Assembly (NCBI GenBank): GCA_031430595.1
Contig: JANPBU010000040.1
Span: 1 to 64,000 of the forward strand
DNA from: JANNBN01 sp031430595
GTDB taxonomy: Bacteria > Actinomycetota > Acidimicrobiia > Acidimicrobiales > JANYDT01
Length of the DNA: 64,000 bases
Direction of reading: 5' to 3'
The stretch's first letter is position 1, and every line of letters begins with the position of its first letter. The translations under genes and the position numbers were made by a program. Shown piece by piece: positions 53,293 to 62,964 of this stretch. The notes beneath the pieces were generated by a model that was not told the origin of the DNA, ran no database searches, and saw only the letters and a program-made list of their open reading frames with translations.

Positions 53293-54312
53293 TCAGTTAC
53301 TTCCCATCGAGGACGCAGCGTCGACTAGCGGTCGAGACGTTATGTTCACAGGTTTCCAGCATCGAAAGAGGTGGGTGGCGTCGTAAGGGTCGGCAATGAG
53401 TGGTGGCAATTCTTCATGACATTTCGTATCGGCGTACATACAACGGGGTGCGAACCGGCAACCAACCGGTGGCGAGATGAGGTTTGGAGGTCGACCAGGG
53501 ATTGAATCGAGCCGAGTATGGCTGGGGTCTGAAAGCTTCGGGATTGACCGAAGCAGTGCTTCGGTATACGGGTGGCGCATGTTTGCGAACAGCGATGCTG
53601 TCGAGGCCTTTTCGACTACCAAGCCCGCATACATCACCATGATGTCGTCGGTGCGACCGGCAACCACACCGAGGTCGTGGGTGACCAAAATCATCGCCAT
53701 ATTACGTTCACGTTGTTGCGAAGCGAGCAGGTTAAGAATGGTTTTCTGAACCGTCACATCGAGCGCTGTGGTTGGCTCATCGGCAAACAGCAACTCGGGG
53801 CCACACGCCAACGCCGAGGCAATAACTACACGCTGACGCATACCGCCAGACAACTGAAACGGATACTCGTCAAGGCGACGCTTCGGTTCAGGGATACCAA
53901 CAGATCGCAACAACTCTTCAGCGGTAAGAAGCGCCGACTTTTTGTCAACGTCGAAGTGTTCGGTAAGACCCTCGGTGAGTTGCCGTCCGATCTTGACGAC
54001 CGGGTTCAGCGACGTCATCGGGTCTTGGAAAATCATGGCCATGCCGGGCCCATACAGCTTGCGAGATTCTTTAGCGTTAAGCGTGCTGGTTACTTTTCCG
54101 TCGAACACGACTTCCCCATGCCGAATCAAACCTCGACGTGGCAACAGGTTCATGATCGAGCGACTGAGTACGGACTTTCCCGAGCCAGACTCGCCGACCA
54201 CACCGAGAGTCTTTCCTCGTTCAAGGTTGAACGTCACCCCGTTGACAGCCTGGACGATGCCGCGGTCGGTCTTAAAATGGGTGACGAGATCTTTGACCTC
54301 TAGCAGTGCCAT
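53293..54312 (-). CDS. Dipeptide/oligopeptide ABC transporter ATPase (DppD-like)
   Basis: A 339-residue ATPase: Walker A GVVGESGSGKSVLSRSI, signature LSGGMRQRVVIASAL, Walker B LLFADEPTTALDV and switch VTHDLGVVAGRTDD. The C-terminal CRFAPRCMYADTKC cluster is family-typical. It starts ATG 54312, 54 bp below the dppC stop. It is the second nucleotide-binding subunit of the importer. Confidence 0.92.
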   Translation of the reverse strand: MALLEVKDLVTHFKTDRGIVQAVNGVTFNLERGKTLGVVGESGSGKSVLSRSIMNLLPRRGLIRHGEVVFDGKVTSTLNAKESRKLYGPGMAMIFQDPMTSLNPVVKIGRQLTEGLTEHFDVDKKSALLTAEELLRSVGIPEPKRRLDEYPFQLSGGMRQRVVIASALACGPELLFADEPTTALDVTVQKTILNLLASQQRERNMAMILVTHDLGVVAGRTDDIMVMYAGLVVEKASTASLFANMRHPYTEALLRSIPKLSDPSHTRLDSIPGRPPNLISPPVGCRFAPRCMYADTKCHEELPPLIADPYDATHLFRCWKPVNITSRPLVDAASSMGSN

Positions 54313-54366
54313 GTGGTCAGTGACCCTTCGTCGTATGTGTACAGATGTAACCAGTTTTTGGCAAGC

Positions 54367-55356
54367 TCACAGAGCGGCCTGCTTCACTTCGAGCCGTTCA
54401 CGAACTTTGTCGCCAATAAAGTTGAACGCCAAGACCGTAAAGAACAGCGCCAGGGCAGGAATGAACGCAACCATTGGAGCTGACTCGAGGTCTTTGCGCT
54501 GTGACGCTTCTTGAATCTGTTTGCCCCACGCGGTGACGTCGGTACCGGCGCCCACGCCTACGCCAAGGAAGCTGAGGCCGCCCTCGATCACCATAACGGT
54601 GCCGGCTGCAACAAGGCCGAATGCCATCATGGGTTTGGCGACGTTGGGAAGGATCTCACCAGCCAAAATTCGGGGGACCTTGGCCCCCATAGCCCGAGCG
54701 GCCGTGACAAATTCGCGTTGTGAAAATTGAATCGTACTTGCACGTACTACCCGGAAAATAGTGGGGATCGACAAGATGCCGAGGGAAAGCGACACCTTCA
54801 TTACGCTTGATTGAAGCCCGGTCGCCAAACCTGCTTCATCTTCGGCCCCGCTAATGACGGCGATAAGTAACAAAATGAAGAGCAGGGCGGGAAGACTCAA
54901 CAACACGTTGGTGATGAACGAAAGCACTGTGTCGACTCGGCCCTTGAAGTAACCGGCCACCATCCCGGCGATTCCACCGACCAAGAACCCGAACACCACG
55001 GTAAATAGGGCAATGATCAGGCTGTTCTTTGCCCCGACTACGAGGTTCACCAGAATGTCGTTGCCAGCAAAATTGAGCCCTAGGGGATGCGCTAGCGAGA
55101 TTGATCCGCGCCAATCACCCTCACTGACTGTGACGGCACCTAGAAAGTCGACTTCTTTCTTCCACCCAACGAAGTTGGCGACGATAGTGCTGCCAATAAC
55201 TCCAATCAGCCAAACCACGGACAGCCAAAAGGCCGCACCCCAGGGCTTGCGCTTCTTACGTGGAGCGAGGGTGACAATGTCGCCGCTGCTCGCCCCGGCA
55301 CTTGAACTCAGCGTTGTCGGTGCGCTCGACAGGGCATCATCGATTGTGGTGGTCAT
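54367..55356 (-). CDS. Dipeptide/oligopeptide ABC transporter permease (DppC-like)
   Basis: A 329-residue permease with about six membrane helices, an N-terminal OppC-type segment and the EAA loop FVTAARAMGAKVPRILAGEI for contact with the ATPases. HPLGLNFAGNDILVNLVVGA is also diagnostic. The N-terminal 35 residues are Ser/Thr/Ala-rich and cytoplasmic. The start overlaps the dppB stop by four bases. Confidence 0.9.
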   Translation of the reverse strand: MTTTIDDALSSAPTTLSSSAGASSGDIVTLAPRKKRKPWGAAFWLSVVWLIGVIGSTIVANFVGWKKEVDFLGAVTVSEGDWRGSISLAHPLGLNFAGNDILVNLVVGAKNSLIIALFTVVFGFLVGGIAGMVAGYFKGRVDTVLSFITNVLLSLPALLFILLLIAVISGAEDEAGLATGLQSSVMKVSLSLGILSIPTIFRVVRASTIQFSQREFVTAARAMGAKVPRILAGEILPNVAKPMMAFGLVAAGTVMVIEGGLSFLGVGVGAGTDVTAWGKQIQEASQRKDLESAPMVAFIPALALFFTVLAFNFIGDKVRERLEVKQAAL

Positions 55357-56324
55357 CCGAATTTCCTTGCTTGACGAACTCGAGGGTCAATCACGCCGTA
55401 CAGCATGTCGACCACAGTTGCGACCAACACAAAAACAACGGTAACCACGGTGACCGCGCCCAAGGTGGTCGCGTAATCACGTTGAAGAATGGAGCGGAAA
55501 ATTTCTGTACCAATACCGTTGAGCCCAAACAGTTGCTCAACGATTACCAAGCCGCCCAGAAGCTGGCCGATCGCAATACCGGTCACCGTCATCAGCGTGA
55601 AACTTGAGGGTCGGAAGGCGTGCCGAAAAAGAATGTACTTGTCGCTCATACCTTTTGATTTGGCCATGAGCACAAAGTCATCTTGCAACGTTGTCGCCAT
55701 GTCAGTTCGAATAATGCGAACAAACCCGGCAGCCTGACCGAGCGCAACACTCAAGGCCGGCAAGAAAAGAGATCTGACACTTTGAAACGGGTTCTTGAAA
55801 AACGGCACGTAGTCAACCAAAAACACGTACTTGTCGTCTCCGTATTTCAACTTCAGTCCGAGCAACAAAATGATCAGCAAACCGGCTACGAAACCCGGCA
55901 CCGAAAGCGCCGCAAAACAGGCCGACTGAATGATGCGATCAACCCGTGAACCAGCCCGGTAAGCGCTATACACGCCCACCGGAACTGCGATCAGGAGTGA
56001 CATAATCAAAATCATTAAGACCAGTTGGATCGATTGCGGGAAAGCCCGCGTAATTCGGTCTAGTACTGGGCCTTTGTCATAAAACGAAATGCCGAAGTCG
56101 AGACGCACGGCATGAGACAACCAATTGAAATACCGAACTGGGAAGGGTCGGTCGAGGCCAAGATCAGAGAGGTACTGCTTCCCTGTCTCTTCTGTCCACG
56201 CAGTTCCTAGCGCAACCTTTGACGGGTCACCCGGAATCAGCGAGAGCATCGCGTTCGTCAGCAGCGTCACCACAAGCAATGTGGGGATCGCTACCAACAA
56301 TCGACGGAAGAAATACTTAGCCAT
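55353..56324 (-). CDS. Dipeptide/oligopeptide ABC transporter permease (DppB-like)
   Basis: A 323-residue permease starting MAKYFFRRLLVAIPTLLVVT, the DppB-type first helix. GDPSKVALGTAW, the coupling loop DFVLMAKSKGMSDKYILFRH and the RSILQRDYATTLGAVTVVTV region are typical. It forms the membrane pore with DppC, with which it overlaps by four bases. Confidence 0.9.
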   Translation of the reverse strand: MAKYFFRRLLVAIPTLLVVTLLTNAMLSLIPGDPSKVALGTAWTEETGKQYLSDLGLDRPFPVRYFNWLSHAVRLDFGISFYDKGPVLDRITRAFPQSIQLVLMILIMSLLIAVPVGVYSAYRAGSRVDRIIQSACFAALSVPGFVAGLLIILLLGLKLKYGDDKYVFLVDYVPFFKNPFQSVRSLFLPALSVALGQAAGFVRIIRTDMATTLQDDFVLMAKSKGMSDKYILFRHAFRPSSFTLMTVTGIAIGQLLGGLVIVEQLFGLNGIGTEIFRSILQRDYATTLGAVTVVTVVFVLVATVVDMLYGVIDPRVRQARKFG

Positions 56325-56379
56325 ACAACCAACCCTTTTTCAGTTCAACAGTTTTGGGAGAATGAAACCGACCGTTAGG

Positions 56380-58047
56380 TCAGCTTGTGCAGCCCATGTA
56401 GGCCAGCGCCGGAGTAGATCCGCCGCCTAGTTGGAAGATCTTGCTGCCATCAGGCAAACGGAAATCTTCAACGCCACCACACTTATTGCTATGGCCCATA
56501 ATCCACTTTGAGTACCAGTTAGGAATGAAGTAGGCCTCTTCACCGAATGCACCGTTGATGGCTTCAGCAGCCTTCTTACGCACTGCTGGGTCTGAGTTCG
56601 AACGGATCTGGTTGAGCGACTCGTCGATGATCCCGTCTTTCACACGACCAAAGTTGAGGGCCTGTGAGTTAACCGGAGCAGCGGTTTCTGAATGCCACCA
56701 GATGCGCTCGCCATCGGGATCGGTACCCCCATGGTTACGCCATGTCAGCCACTGGAAGCGGCCGATGATCGCAGCAGGAATGTAGAGGTCTTGTGGGAGT
56801 TCGGCAGTCTTGATGCTGAAACCAGCACGCTCAACCATTTGCTTTTTGATGTTTCGGGTTTCGATTGCTTCTGGTGACGTGGTGGTCGCCATCGTGAACT
56901 CAACATCTTTTCCGCCATTGGCGGCCTTACATGCCTCGTAGTTGGTCTTAGCTGCAGCAACGTCAAACTTTGGTGAACCGTTGTTCGCTAGGAAGCCAAG
57001 GCTGCCTGGTGAGAACGGGCCATTGGCCTTCGTGAAGCCTGGGGCACGAATCTTGATCAGCGTGTCGAGATCCATTGCCTGGTAGGCCGCGAGGCGACAT
57101 TCCTTTACGTTGAACGGAGCAACGGCAGTGTTCAGAAGGTCGTAGTTGGTTTGAGCAGGACCAGTAGTCGGAACAACCTTGATTTTGCCGGCTTTGCCTT
57201 CAGCCTCGTATTCGTTCACTGCAACAGCAGCAGACGTATGCGAGAAGTTGATCTGGCCGCTGGCGAGCTGCGCCAAACGAGCGGTGTCATCAAGGATGAC
57301 CCGGAACTCAACTTCGTCGGCCAATACAGCGCCGCGCCAGTAGTCAGGGTTCTTGGTGGCCACGAACTTTTGGTTCGGGATCCATTCCTTGAACACGAAT
57401 GGGCCGGTGCCAATGGGCTTACGTGACTCGTTGGCGTTGACCTGAGCAGGCGCTGCCATGGCCCCGAGGGAACCAGTCATGAAGTACGGGAACGACACCC
57501 AACGTGAACGCATGGCACACGTGACAACCAGATCACTGGTGGCGGCACAACCCTGAAGGTTGAACAGCGCCGGGCCGGTGAGTGGGCCCTTTTGTACGGA
57601 GGTGATGTTGGTAACCACGGCGGCTGCGTTGAACGCTTCACCGTTATGGAACTTGATACCTGAGCGAAGTTTGAACGTCCAGGTTTTGAAGTCGGCACTC
57701 GGCGACGCCGACTCGGCAAGGTAGCCAACAACTTGGCCCTTGTCGTTGACAGCCATCAGATTTTCGAGGATCGAGTAGCGAACCTGGGTTCCTTCTGGGG
57801 CCCAGTTTTGGGTGGCTGGAAGCCAACCGCTTGACTCGGCACCAATGCCGTAAATGATCTTTCCACCTCGGCCCGACGGTGCTGGTGCAGCCACCGGAGC
57901 CTTCGTGTCTGGAGCCTTCACCGTGGTGGCTGGCTTTTTTGTGGTTGCCTTTTTCTTTTTGGTGGCTGCAGTGGCGCCACCTGGCACCAAAATCAGACCA
58001 GCCAGAGTAAGAGCCAGGGCCCCACTCAGCTTCTTATTCAACTTCAT
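56380..58047 (-). CDS. Dipeptide/oligopeptide substrate-binding protein (SBP_bac_5)
   Basis: A 555-residue extracytoplasmic binding protein. The signal peptide (LSGALALTLAGLILVPGGATA) is followed by a Lys/Thr/Pro-rich spacer (KKKKATTKKPATTVKAP). Mature motifs are LPATQNWAPEGTQVRYSILE, NLMAVNDKG and WTFKLRSGIKFHNGEAFNA, then RKPIGTGPFVFKEW, as in DppA/OppA-type proteins. There is no lipobox Cys in the expected place. It is the first gene of the transporter operon, with a CRP-like site 77 bp upstream. Confidence 0.9.
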   Translation of the reverse strand: MKLNKKLSGALALTLAGLILVPGGATAATKKKKATTKKPATTVKAPDTKAPVAAPAPSGRGGKIIYGIGAESSGWLPATQNWAPEGTQVRYSILENLMAVNDKGQVVGYLAESASPSADFKTWTFKLRSGIKFHNGEAFNAAAVVTNITSVQKGPLTGPALFNLQGCAATSDLVVTCAMRSRWVSFPYFMTGSLGAMAAPAQVNANESRKPIGTGPFVFKEWIPNQKFVATKNPDYWRGAVLADEVEFRVILDDTARLAQLASGQINFSHTSAAVAVNEYEAEGKAGKIKVVPTTGPAQTNYDLLNTAVAPFNVKECRLAAYQAMDLDTLIKIRAPGFTKANGPFSPGSLGFLANNGSPKFDVAAAKTNYEACKAANGGKDVEFTMATTTSPEAIETRNIKKQMVERAGFSIKTAELPQDLYIPAAIIGRFQWLTWRNHGGTDPDGERIWWHSETAAPVNSQALNFGRVKDGIIDESLNQIRSNSDPAVRKKAAEAINGAFGEEAYFIPNWYSKWIMGHSNKCGGVEDFRLPDGSKIFQLGGGSTPALAYMGCTS

Positions 58048-58123
58048 GTACGTCCCCCTGAAGGTCGTCGGGTGAATCGAACCGGGCGGAACGCACCGGA
58101 CTCGCTAGCTACTTGTAAAGAGT

Positions 58124-58139
58124 TGTGACTGTGGTCACG
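58124..58139. promoter_or_regulatory. CRP/GlxR-like operator
   Basis: TGTGA-CTGTGG-TCACG matches the cAMP-receptor consensus TGTGA-N6-TCACA in nine of ten defined bases. It lies 77 bp upstream of the dppA start and 125 bp upstream of the divergent exporter gene. A Crp/GlxR-type regulator could control either; no such regulator is in this window. Confidence 0.5.
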
Positions 58140-58263
58140 ACGACCACCATAGTGTTGCGTACGTCACAGTTCAAAGCATCCACTGATAACTCATCAAAGT
58201 TTCCGGCCGGCAATCGGAAAAAGCGATGCAGAGCCCTCGATTGTTATTAGGGTGCACGGCATA

Positions 58264-59343
58264 ATGACGAGACAACCGGGGCGGCAGCGGCCAACCCTTC
58301 GACAACGAATTTTCGAGCTACCCCGCCAGTGTTGGGGCCCCGAGCCCCTCACTATTTTGGCCCCGGGACTGGGCGTGGTGGCAGTTTTGGCCGCCATAGC
58401 GTTCGCAGTCAACAAGGCAGTTCCCGTTGTGTCTGCTCTGGTCGTCGCTGTTGTTCTCGGAGCAATCGTTTCGAATACCGGAAAATTACCCGGACACTTT
58501 CAAGCGGGTATCGCCTGGTCAGGAAAAAAACTGCTTCGCCTCGGCGTCGTGCTACTCGGATTTCGTTTGACGTTGCGCGAAATTGCTGACCTTGGACCGC
58601 GGGGACTCGGCCTCGTAATCGTGGTAGTCACACTCACATTTTTCGGAACCCAATGGTTGGGAAAACGGCTGGGCCTCTCGCCTTCACTCTCATTGCTCGT
58701 TGCCACCGGGTTCTCGATCTGTGGGGCGTCGGCCATCGCCGCTATGCGCGGTGTCACGCCCGAGGCCGAAGACGAAGACGTGATCTACGCAATCGCTCTC
58801 GTCACCATCTGCGGGACGCTAGCCATACTCGTGCTTCCCATCGTTGGTCCGTGGCTTGGCTTTGAAGGTGCAACATTCGGCGCGTGGATTGGGGCTTCGG
58901 TGCATGACGTGGCCCAGACCATCGCGACTGCCTCGGCCGTGGGCGGAGACTCGGTCAAAGAGACGGCAATCGTGGTCAAGCTCACACGAGTTGTGTTGCT
59001 GGCACCGCTCGTCACCGGGGTCAGCCTCAACCGACGCCGGAAGCAGGCGACAGCACATGACCCTGACTGGGCCGGTGTCACACCGCCGATACTTCCGCTG
59101 TTCGTCGCATGTTTTCTGGCCGCGATCGTTATCCGAAGCGCCGGGGTCATCCCGGTGAACGCCCTTAAGTCGATCAAGATCGTTGAGACCCTGTTGTTTG
59201 CCGCCGCGCTCGTTGGGCTTGGGGCGGGGGTTCGCATTGGCAAACTGGCAAAGGTTGGCCCACGCCCGCTGATCCTCGGCCTGAGTTCTTGGGTACTCAT
59301 TGCGGCAGTAAGCGCGCTTGGTGTACAACTCGTCGGGCTGTAA
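58264..59343 (+). CDS. YeiH/UPF0324 family putative sulfate exporter
   Basis: A 359-residue protein of about ten membrane helices with family motifs LRLGVVLLGFRLTLREIADL, SICGASAIAAMRGVTPEAED, GAWIGASVHDVAQTIATASA and VETLLFAAALVGLGAGVRIG. The family is named for putative sulfate export; the actual substrate is not proven. ATG 58264 was chosen; GTG 58252 would add four residues. The downstream hairpin at 59375 is shared with infB. Confidence 0.88.
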   Translation: MTRQPGRQRPTLRQRIFELPRQCWGPEPLTILAPGLGVVAVLAAIAFAVNKAVPVVSALVVAVVLGAIVSNTGKLPGHFQAGIAWSGKKLLRLGVVLLGFRLTLREIADLGPRGLGLVIVVVTLTFFGTQWLGKRLGLSPSLSLLVATGFSICGASAIAAMRGVTPEAEDEDVIYAIALVTICGTLAILVLPIVGPWLGFEGATFGAWIGASVHDVAQTIATASAVGGDSVKETAIVVKLTRVVLLAPLVTGVSLNRRRKQATAHDPDWAGVTPPILPLFVACFLAAIVIRSAGVIPVNALKSIKIVETLLFAAALVGLGAGVRIGKLAKVGPRPLILGLSSWVLIAAVSALGVQLVGL

Positions 59344-59374
59344 GCACCCGCCGCTAACAGACTACAAACGTAAA

Positions 59375-59397
59375 GGCCCTGCCAGACTGGCAGGGCC
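59375..59397. terminator. Bidirectional intrinsic terminator
   Basis: GGCCCTGCC (59375-59383) and GGCAGGGCC (59389-59397) pair perfectly around AGACT. It lies 32 bp after the exporter stop and about 33 bp after the infB stop on the opposite strand. The minus-strand side continues into TTTACG, weakly supporting infB termination. Confidence 0.75.
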
Positions 59398-59429
59398 ATT
59401 CACACTTCAAACCAACGAACTAAGCAAGC

Positions 59430-62400
59430 TTACGAACGGGCAAGCTCTCGCTCGTCATATGTTTCGATCAGGTCGCCGTTCTTCAAGTCTTTGAAGTCGG
59501 TGAGGCCGACACCACACTCGAAGCCGGTTTGCACTTCTCGAACGTCGTCTTTGAATCGGCGCAACGATTGAATTGCACCCTTCCAAATAACGACACCTTC
59601 GCGAAGGAAGCGCACTTTTGAACCTCGGGTGAGGTGACCATTTCGAACCATACAACCGGCGACTGCACCGATTTTTGGCACCATAAAGACTTCTCGTACT
59701 TCGGCTTCACCGGTAACGACCTCTTCGTACTCAGGCTTGAGCAGACCAAGCATGGCTGCCTGCATATCTTCAAGCACCTTGTAGATGATGTCGTACGGAC
59801 GAATCTGTACTTTTTCTTCTTCGGCCAACTGACGCGAATTGCGATCGGGTCGAACGTTGAAGCCAATAATCGTGGCCCCGGTGGTGGCAGCCAACTGAAC
59901 GTCGTACTGGGTGATTCCACCAACAGCACGATGCACGAATACGATCTTGACTTCTGGTCGTTCGAGCTTCTTCAGTGAACCGGTAAGTGCTTCGAGCGAA
60001 CCCTGCACGTCGGCCTTGAGGATGAGGTTGAGTGTTGCAGCCTCGCCCTTCTGAATTTGCTCAAACAGGTCTTCGAGCTTGACCGCACCATGGACAGCCG
60101 AGGCTGAACCGGCCAAACCAGCCGAGCGTTGACGCTGCTCGCGGGCTTCGCCCACGGTTTTTGCCGTCTTGAGCGATGGGGCAACACGAAGTTCGTCACC
60201 GGCACCCGGAACGATCGACAAACCAAGTACCTGAACCGGCGAAGACGGCCCAGCCTCTTTGATTTGTTCGCCCTTGTCGTTAATAAGCGCACGGACGGTA
60301 CCCCATGCAGCACCGGCAACGATTGGGTCACCGACCTTGAGGGTTCCCTTTTCGATGAGGATCGTGGCAACCGGGCCACGACCAATATCGAGATTGGCTT
60401 CAAGCACACTTCCGCGAGCTTTACCCGTCGGCACTGCACGGAAATCTTCGACCTCGGCAACCAGCAGCACCTGCTCAAGAAGATCGTCGATACCCAGGTT
60501 TTGTAGGGCGGACATCTCGACCATGATCGTGTCGCCACCCCAAGCCTCGGGTACCAGCCCGTGCTCGGCAAGCTGTTGCATGACCCGATTCGGATCGGAC
60601 CCTGGCACGTCGATCTTGTTGATCGCAACAACGATAGGGACTTCGGCAATCTTCGCAGCGGTAAGAGCTTCCAACGTTTGCGGCATGACGCCGTCGTCGG
60701 CCGCAACCACCAACACCACAATGTCAGTGACCTCGGCACCACGAACCCGCATTTGTGTGAACGCTTCGTGACCAGGTGTATCGATAAACGTGATGAGTTG
60801 CTCGTTTTTGACGACCTGATACGCACCGATGTGCTGAGTGATGCCACCGGCTTCGCCAGCAACAACGTTCGCCGACCGAATTCGGTCAAGCACGGTGGTC
60901 TTGCCGTGGTCAACGTGACCCATAACAGTGATGACTGGCGGACGCGCCATATAGGCGTTCTCGTCGTCTTCCTCGGCATCATCCATAAACAACTGTTGAA
61001 GTTCAACTTCTTGTTGTTGCCCAGGAGCGACGAGCAATACCTGCGCACCAATATCCATGGCGAACAGTTCGATCATCTCGTCAGTCAGGCTCATGGTCGC
61101 TGAGACCAATTCGCCTTGACCCATAAGGAAACGGACAACATCGGCCGAGGTTCGATTTACTCGGGGACCTAGGTCTTGAGCCGTTGCCCCGCGCTCGATG
61201 ATGATTTCGCCATCGGGAACAGGAGCATTTGACTTTTCGTACCGGGTTACCCGGCCTGGTTCGAGCTCTTCAAAGGCCTTACGACGCTTCGATCGACTCT
61301 GACGCTGTTGCGGACGAGCACCGCCACCACGGCCCGGACCACCGGGACCGCCGCCACCAGGGCCACCACGACCCGGACCACCAGGACCGCCGCCGGGGCC
61401 ACCACGTGGCACACCAGCACCGGGAACCGATGTTCGGGGGAATGAACCGCCACCAGGACGTGACGGGGCGTAACCACCAGGGCGCGCGCCACCAGGGCCG
61501 CCAGGACCGCCGGGACGAGCACCCGGACCAGCCGGAGCACCCGGACGGGCACCAGGACCGCCGGGACGAGCAGGGCCACCCGCAGGGCGGGCACCGGGTA
61601 CACCAGGGCGCGCACCTGGGCCAGGTGCCGTACGCGGGCCCGGCGGTGGTGGAATTGGGCGACCAGAGAACGACCGTGGCGGGCCAGGAGGAGGCGGAAT
61701 TGGCCGACCGGTTGGCGAACGGGGCGGACCATCAGGTCGTGCCGTATCGGGTCGAGCCTGAGCAGCGCGAGGCACGACCGGAGCAAGCGGATCGACCTTC
61801 GGCATCGGTGGCAACGGTGGCAATTCAGAAACTGCAGAAGTAACCGCTGGTTCGGCCGATGAGGAAGCATCAATAACCGGTGCAGCGCTGGGCCCCGTCG
61901 AGGCCACAGGTCGTTGCGATGCTGCGGTTGTTCCCGGCATTGGCGGCCGAGGCGCAGGGTTCATGCCCGGCATTGGTGTCATACCCGGCATTGGCGGACG
62001 GGGCGCGTTCACGCCTCCGGGGCGGCTCGAAATAATTCGAGATGAACCCTCGGTGCTTTCGGTACCGGGCGGCGGTGGCCCAGGAAGAACAGTCGCCTCC
62101 GTCGCAACCGCAACCGGAACAACCGAAGGGATCGCCGCCGAGTTTGCAACAACCGCTGGAGGTTCGGACGCGGTCACCGACACTTCTTTAACGACCGGAA
62201 CAACCTCGGTGATGACCGACGGAGCAACTATGGCCGGAGCAACTGTGGCCGGCGCATCGCTCGCAGGGGTCGCACCAGTTGCTGGCGCGTCTTTCGAAGC
62301 TTTCGCAGCCTTCTTCTGGGCCTTTGGCTCTTCCTCTGGCTGCACATCGCGCTTAAGACCCTCGCGCTCAGCCTTTCGGCGCGCCCGATCCGCCTGGGCA

Positions 62401-62546
62401 TCTTCGATGCTCGACGAGTGGCTTTTCACGCCGATTCCGAGCCCGACACATAGGTCAAGCGTCTCTTTGTTAGTGAGCCCCAGCTCTTTTGCGAGCTCGT
62501 GGAGCCTGATCTTGGCGGCCAAGTTGGAATCGTTCCTTTGGGTCAA
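59430..62546 (-). CDS. infB: Translation initiation factor IF-2
   Basis: Up to 1038 residues. The N-terminal IF2-N domain (AKIRLHELAKELGLTNKETL) is followed by a long Ala/Pro/Gly/Arg-rich disordered region, with PGGPGGPGRGG-type repeats and GARPGAP runs, typical of actinobacterial IF-2. The GTPase domain has VMGHVDHGKTTVLD, FIDTPGHEAF and VVAINKIDVPG. The C-terminal domains that bind fMet-tRNA follow. The start codon is TTG at 62546, or TTG 62522, which an AAAGGA precedes. It is essential for initiation and lies downstream of ylxR and nusA. Confidence 0.97.
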   Translation of the reverse strand: MTQRNDSNLAAKIRLHELAKELGLTNKETLDLCVGLGIGVKSHSSSIEDAQADRARRKAEREGLKRDVQPEEEPKAQKKAAKASKDAPATGATPASDAPATVAPAIVAPSVITEVVPVVKEVSVTASEPPAVVANSAAIPSVVPVAVATEATVLPGPPPPGTESTEGSSRIISSRPGGVNAPRPPMPGMTPMPGMNPAPRPPMPGTTAASQRPVASTGPSAAPVIDASSSAEPAVTSAVSELPPLPPMPKVDPLAPVVPRAAQARPDTARPDGPPRSPTGRPIPPPPGPPRSFSGRPIPPPPGPRTAPGPGARPGVPGARPAGGPARPGGPGARPGAPAGPGARPGGPGGPGGARPGGYAPSRPGGGSFPRTSVPGAGVPRGGPGGGPGGPGRGGPGGGGPGGPGRGGGARPQQRQSRSKRRKAFEELEPGRVTRYEKSNAPVPDGEIIIERGATAQDLGPRVNRTSADVVRFLMGQGELVSATMSLTDEMIELFAMDIGAQVLLVAPGQQQEVELQQLFMDDAEEDDENAYMARPPVITVMGHVDHGKTTVLDRIRSANVVAGEAGGITQHIGAYQVVKNEQLITFIDTPGHEAFTQMRVRGAEVTDIVVLVVAADDGVMPQTLEALTAAKIAEVPIVVAINKIDVPGSDPNRVMQQLAEHGLVPEAWGGDTIMVEMSALQNLGIDDLLEQVLLVAEVEDFRAVPTGKARGSVLEANLDIGRGPVATILIEKGTLKVGDPIVAGAAWGTVRALINDKGEQIKEAGPSSPVQVLGLSIVPGAGDELRVAPSLKTAKTVGEAREQRQRSAGLAGSASAVHGAVKLEDLFEQIQKGEAATLNLILKADVQGSLEALTGSLKKLERPEVKIVFVHRAVGGITQYDVQLAATTGATIIGFNVRPDRNSRQLAEEEKVQIRPYDIIYKVLEDMQAAMLGLLKPEYEEVVTGEAEVREVFMVPKIGAVAGCMVRNGHLTRGSKVRFLREGVVIWKGAIQSLRRFKDDVREVQTGFECGVGLTDFKDLKNGDLIETYDERELARS

Positions 62547-62642
62547 TGAAGGTTGCAGCTGCGCCCACAGCCGAAGCGCGAGCGCTCTATCATTGCGCGT
62601 TTGGCGGGTGCCTGGCGCACGACAGGATGAAAAATCGGTGAG

Positions 62643-62939
62643 TTACACCGATGAAGGGGGGTTTGACAGCGTCGTTCCCGGAAGATTTCGACGACTTTGC
62701 AACGCCAATTGGGCGCAGGAAGCAACGAGATCGGTTCGACCAACTTTTAATGTTCGGGCAACCCCAAACGATCGGTCGGCAAGTTCAGCGCACCTGTCGT
62801 TGTCGTGAAGCCAAGCGCCACGACCGGGAAGGTTTCGACCAACCACAACCCGCCTTTCAGCGTCGACGGTCAATCGGATCAGGTCAGACGCAGCACTTCG
62901 TTGCCGACATCCAACACATGTTCGAACCGGGGAAATCAC
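62643..62939 (-). CDS. ylxR: YlxR family RNA-binding protein (DUF448)
   Basis: A 98-residue protein with the family signature RTCVGCRQRSAASDLIRLTV and GRGAWLHDNDRC, located between nusA and infB as usual. YlxR-type proteins bind RNA or RNase P. GTG 62939 lies just after the nusA stop with GGGGAT upstream; a GTG at 62981 would overlap nusA by 17 bases and is also possible. The spacing of 96 bp to infB is common. Confidence 0.87.
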   Translation of the reverse strand: MISPVRTCVGCRQRSAASDLIRLTVDAERRVVVGRNLPGRGAWLHDNDRCAELADRSFGVARTLKVGRTDLVASCAQLALQSRRNLPGTTLSNPPSSV

Positions 62940-62964
62940 CTCGACATCCCCGGGCTTAGCTACA

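Noticed and set aside
59972..61051. A 359-codon minus-strand open frame inside infB
   Set aside because: It is an alternative frame of the conserved IF-2 GTPase region with Arg/Ser/Leu-biased composition and no domain; infB is certain.
61229..61873. Long His/Arg/Gly- or Pro/Ala-rich frames on both strands in the infB N-terminal region
   Set aside because: They are shadows of the low-complexity Pro/Gly/Arg-coding DNA of IF-2.
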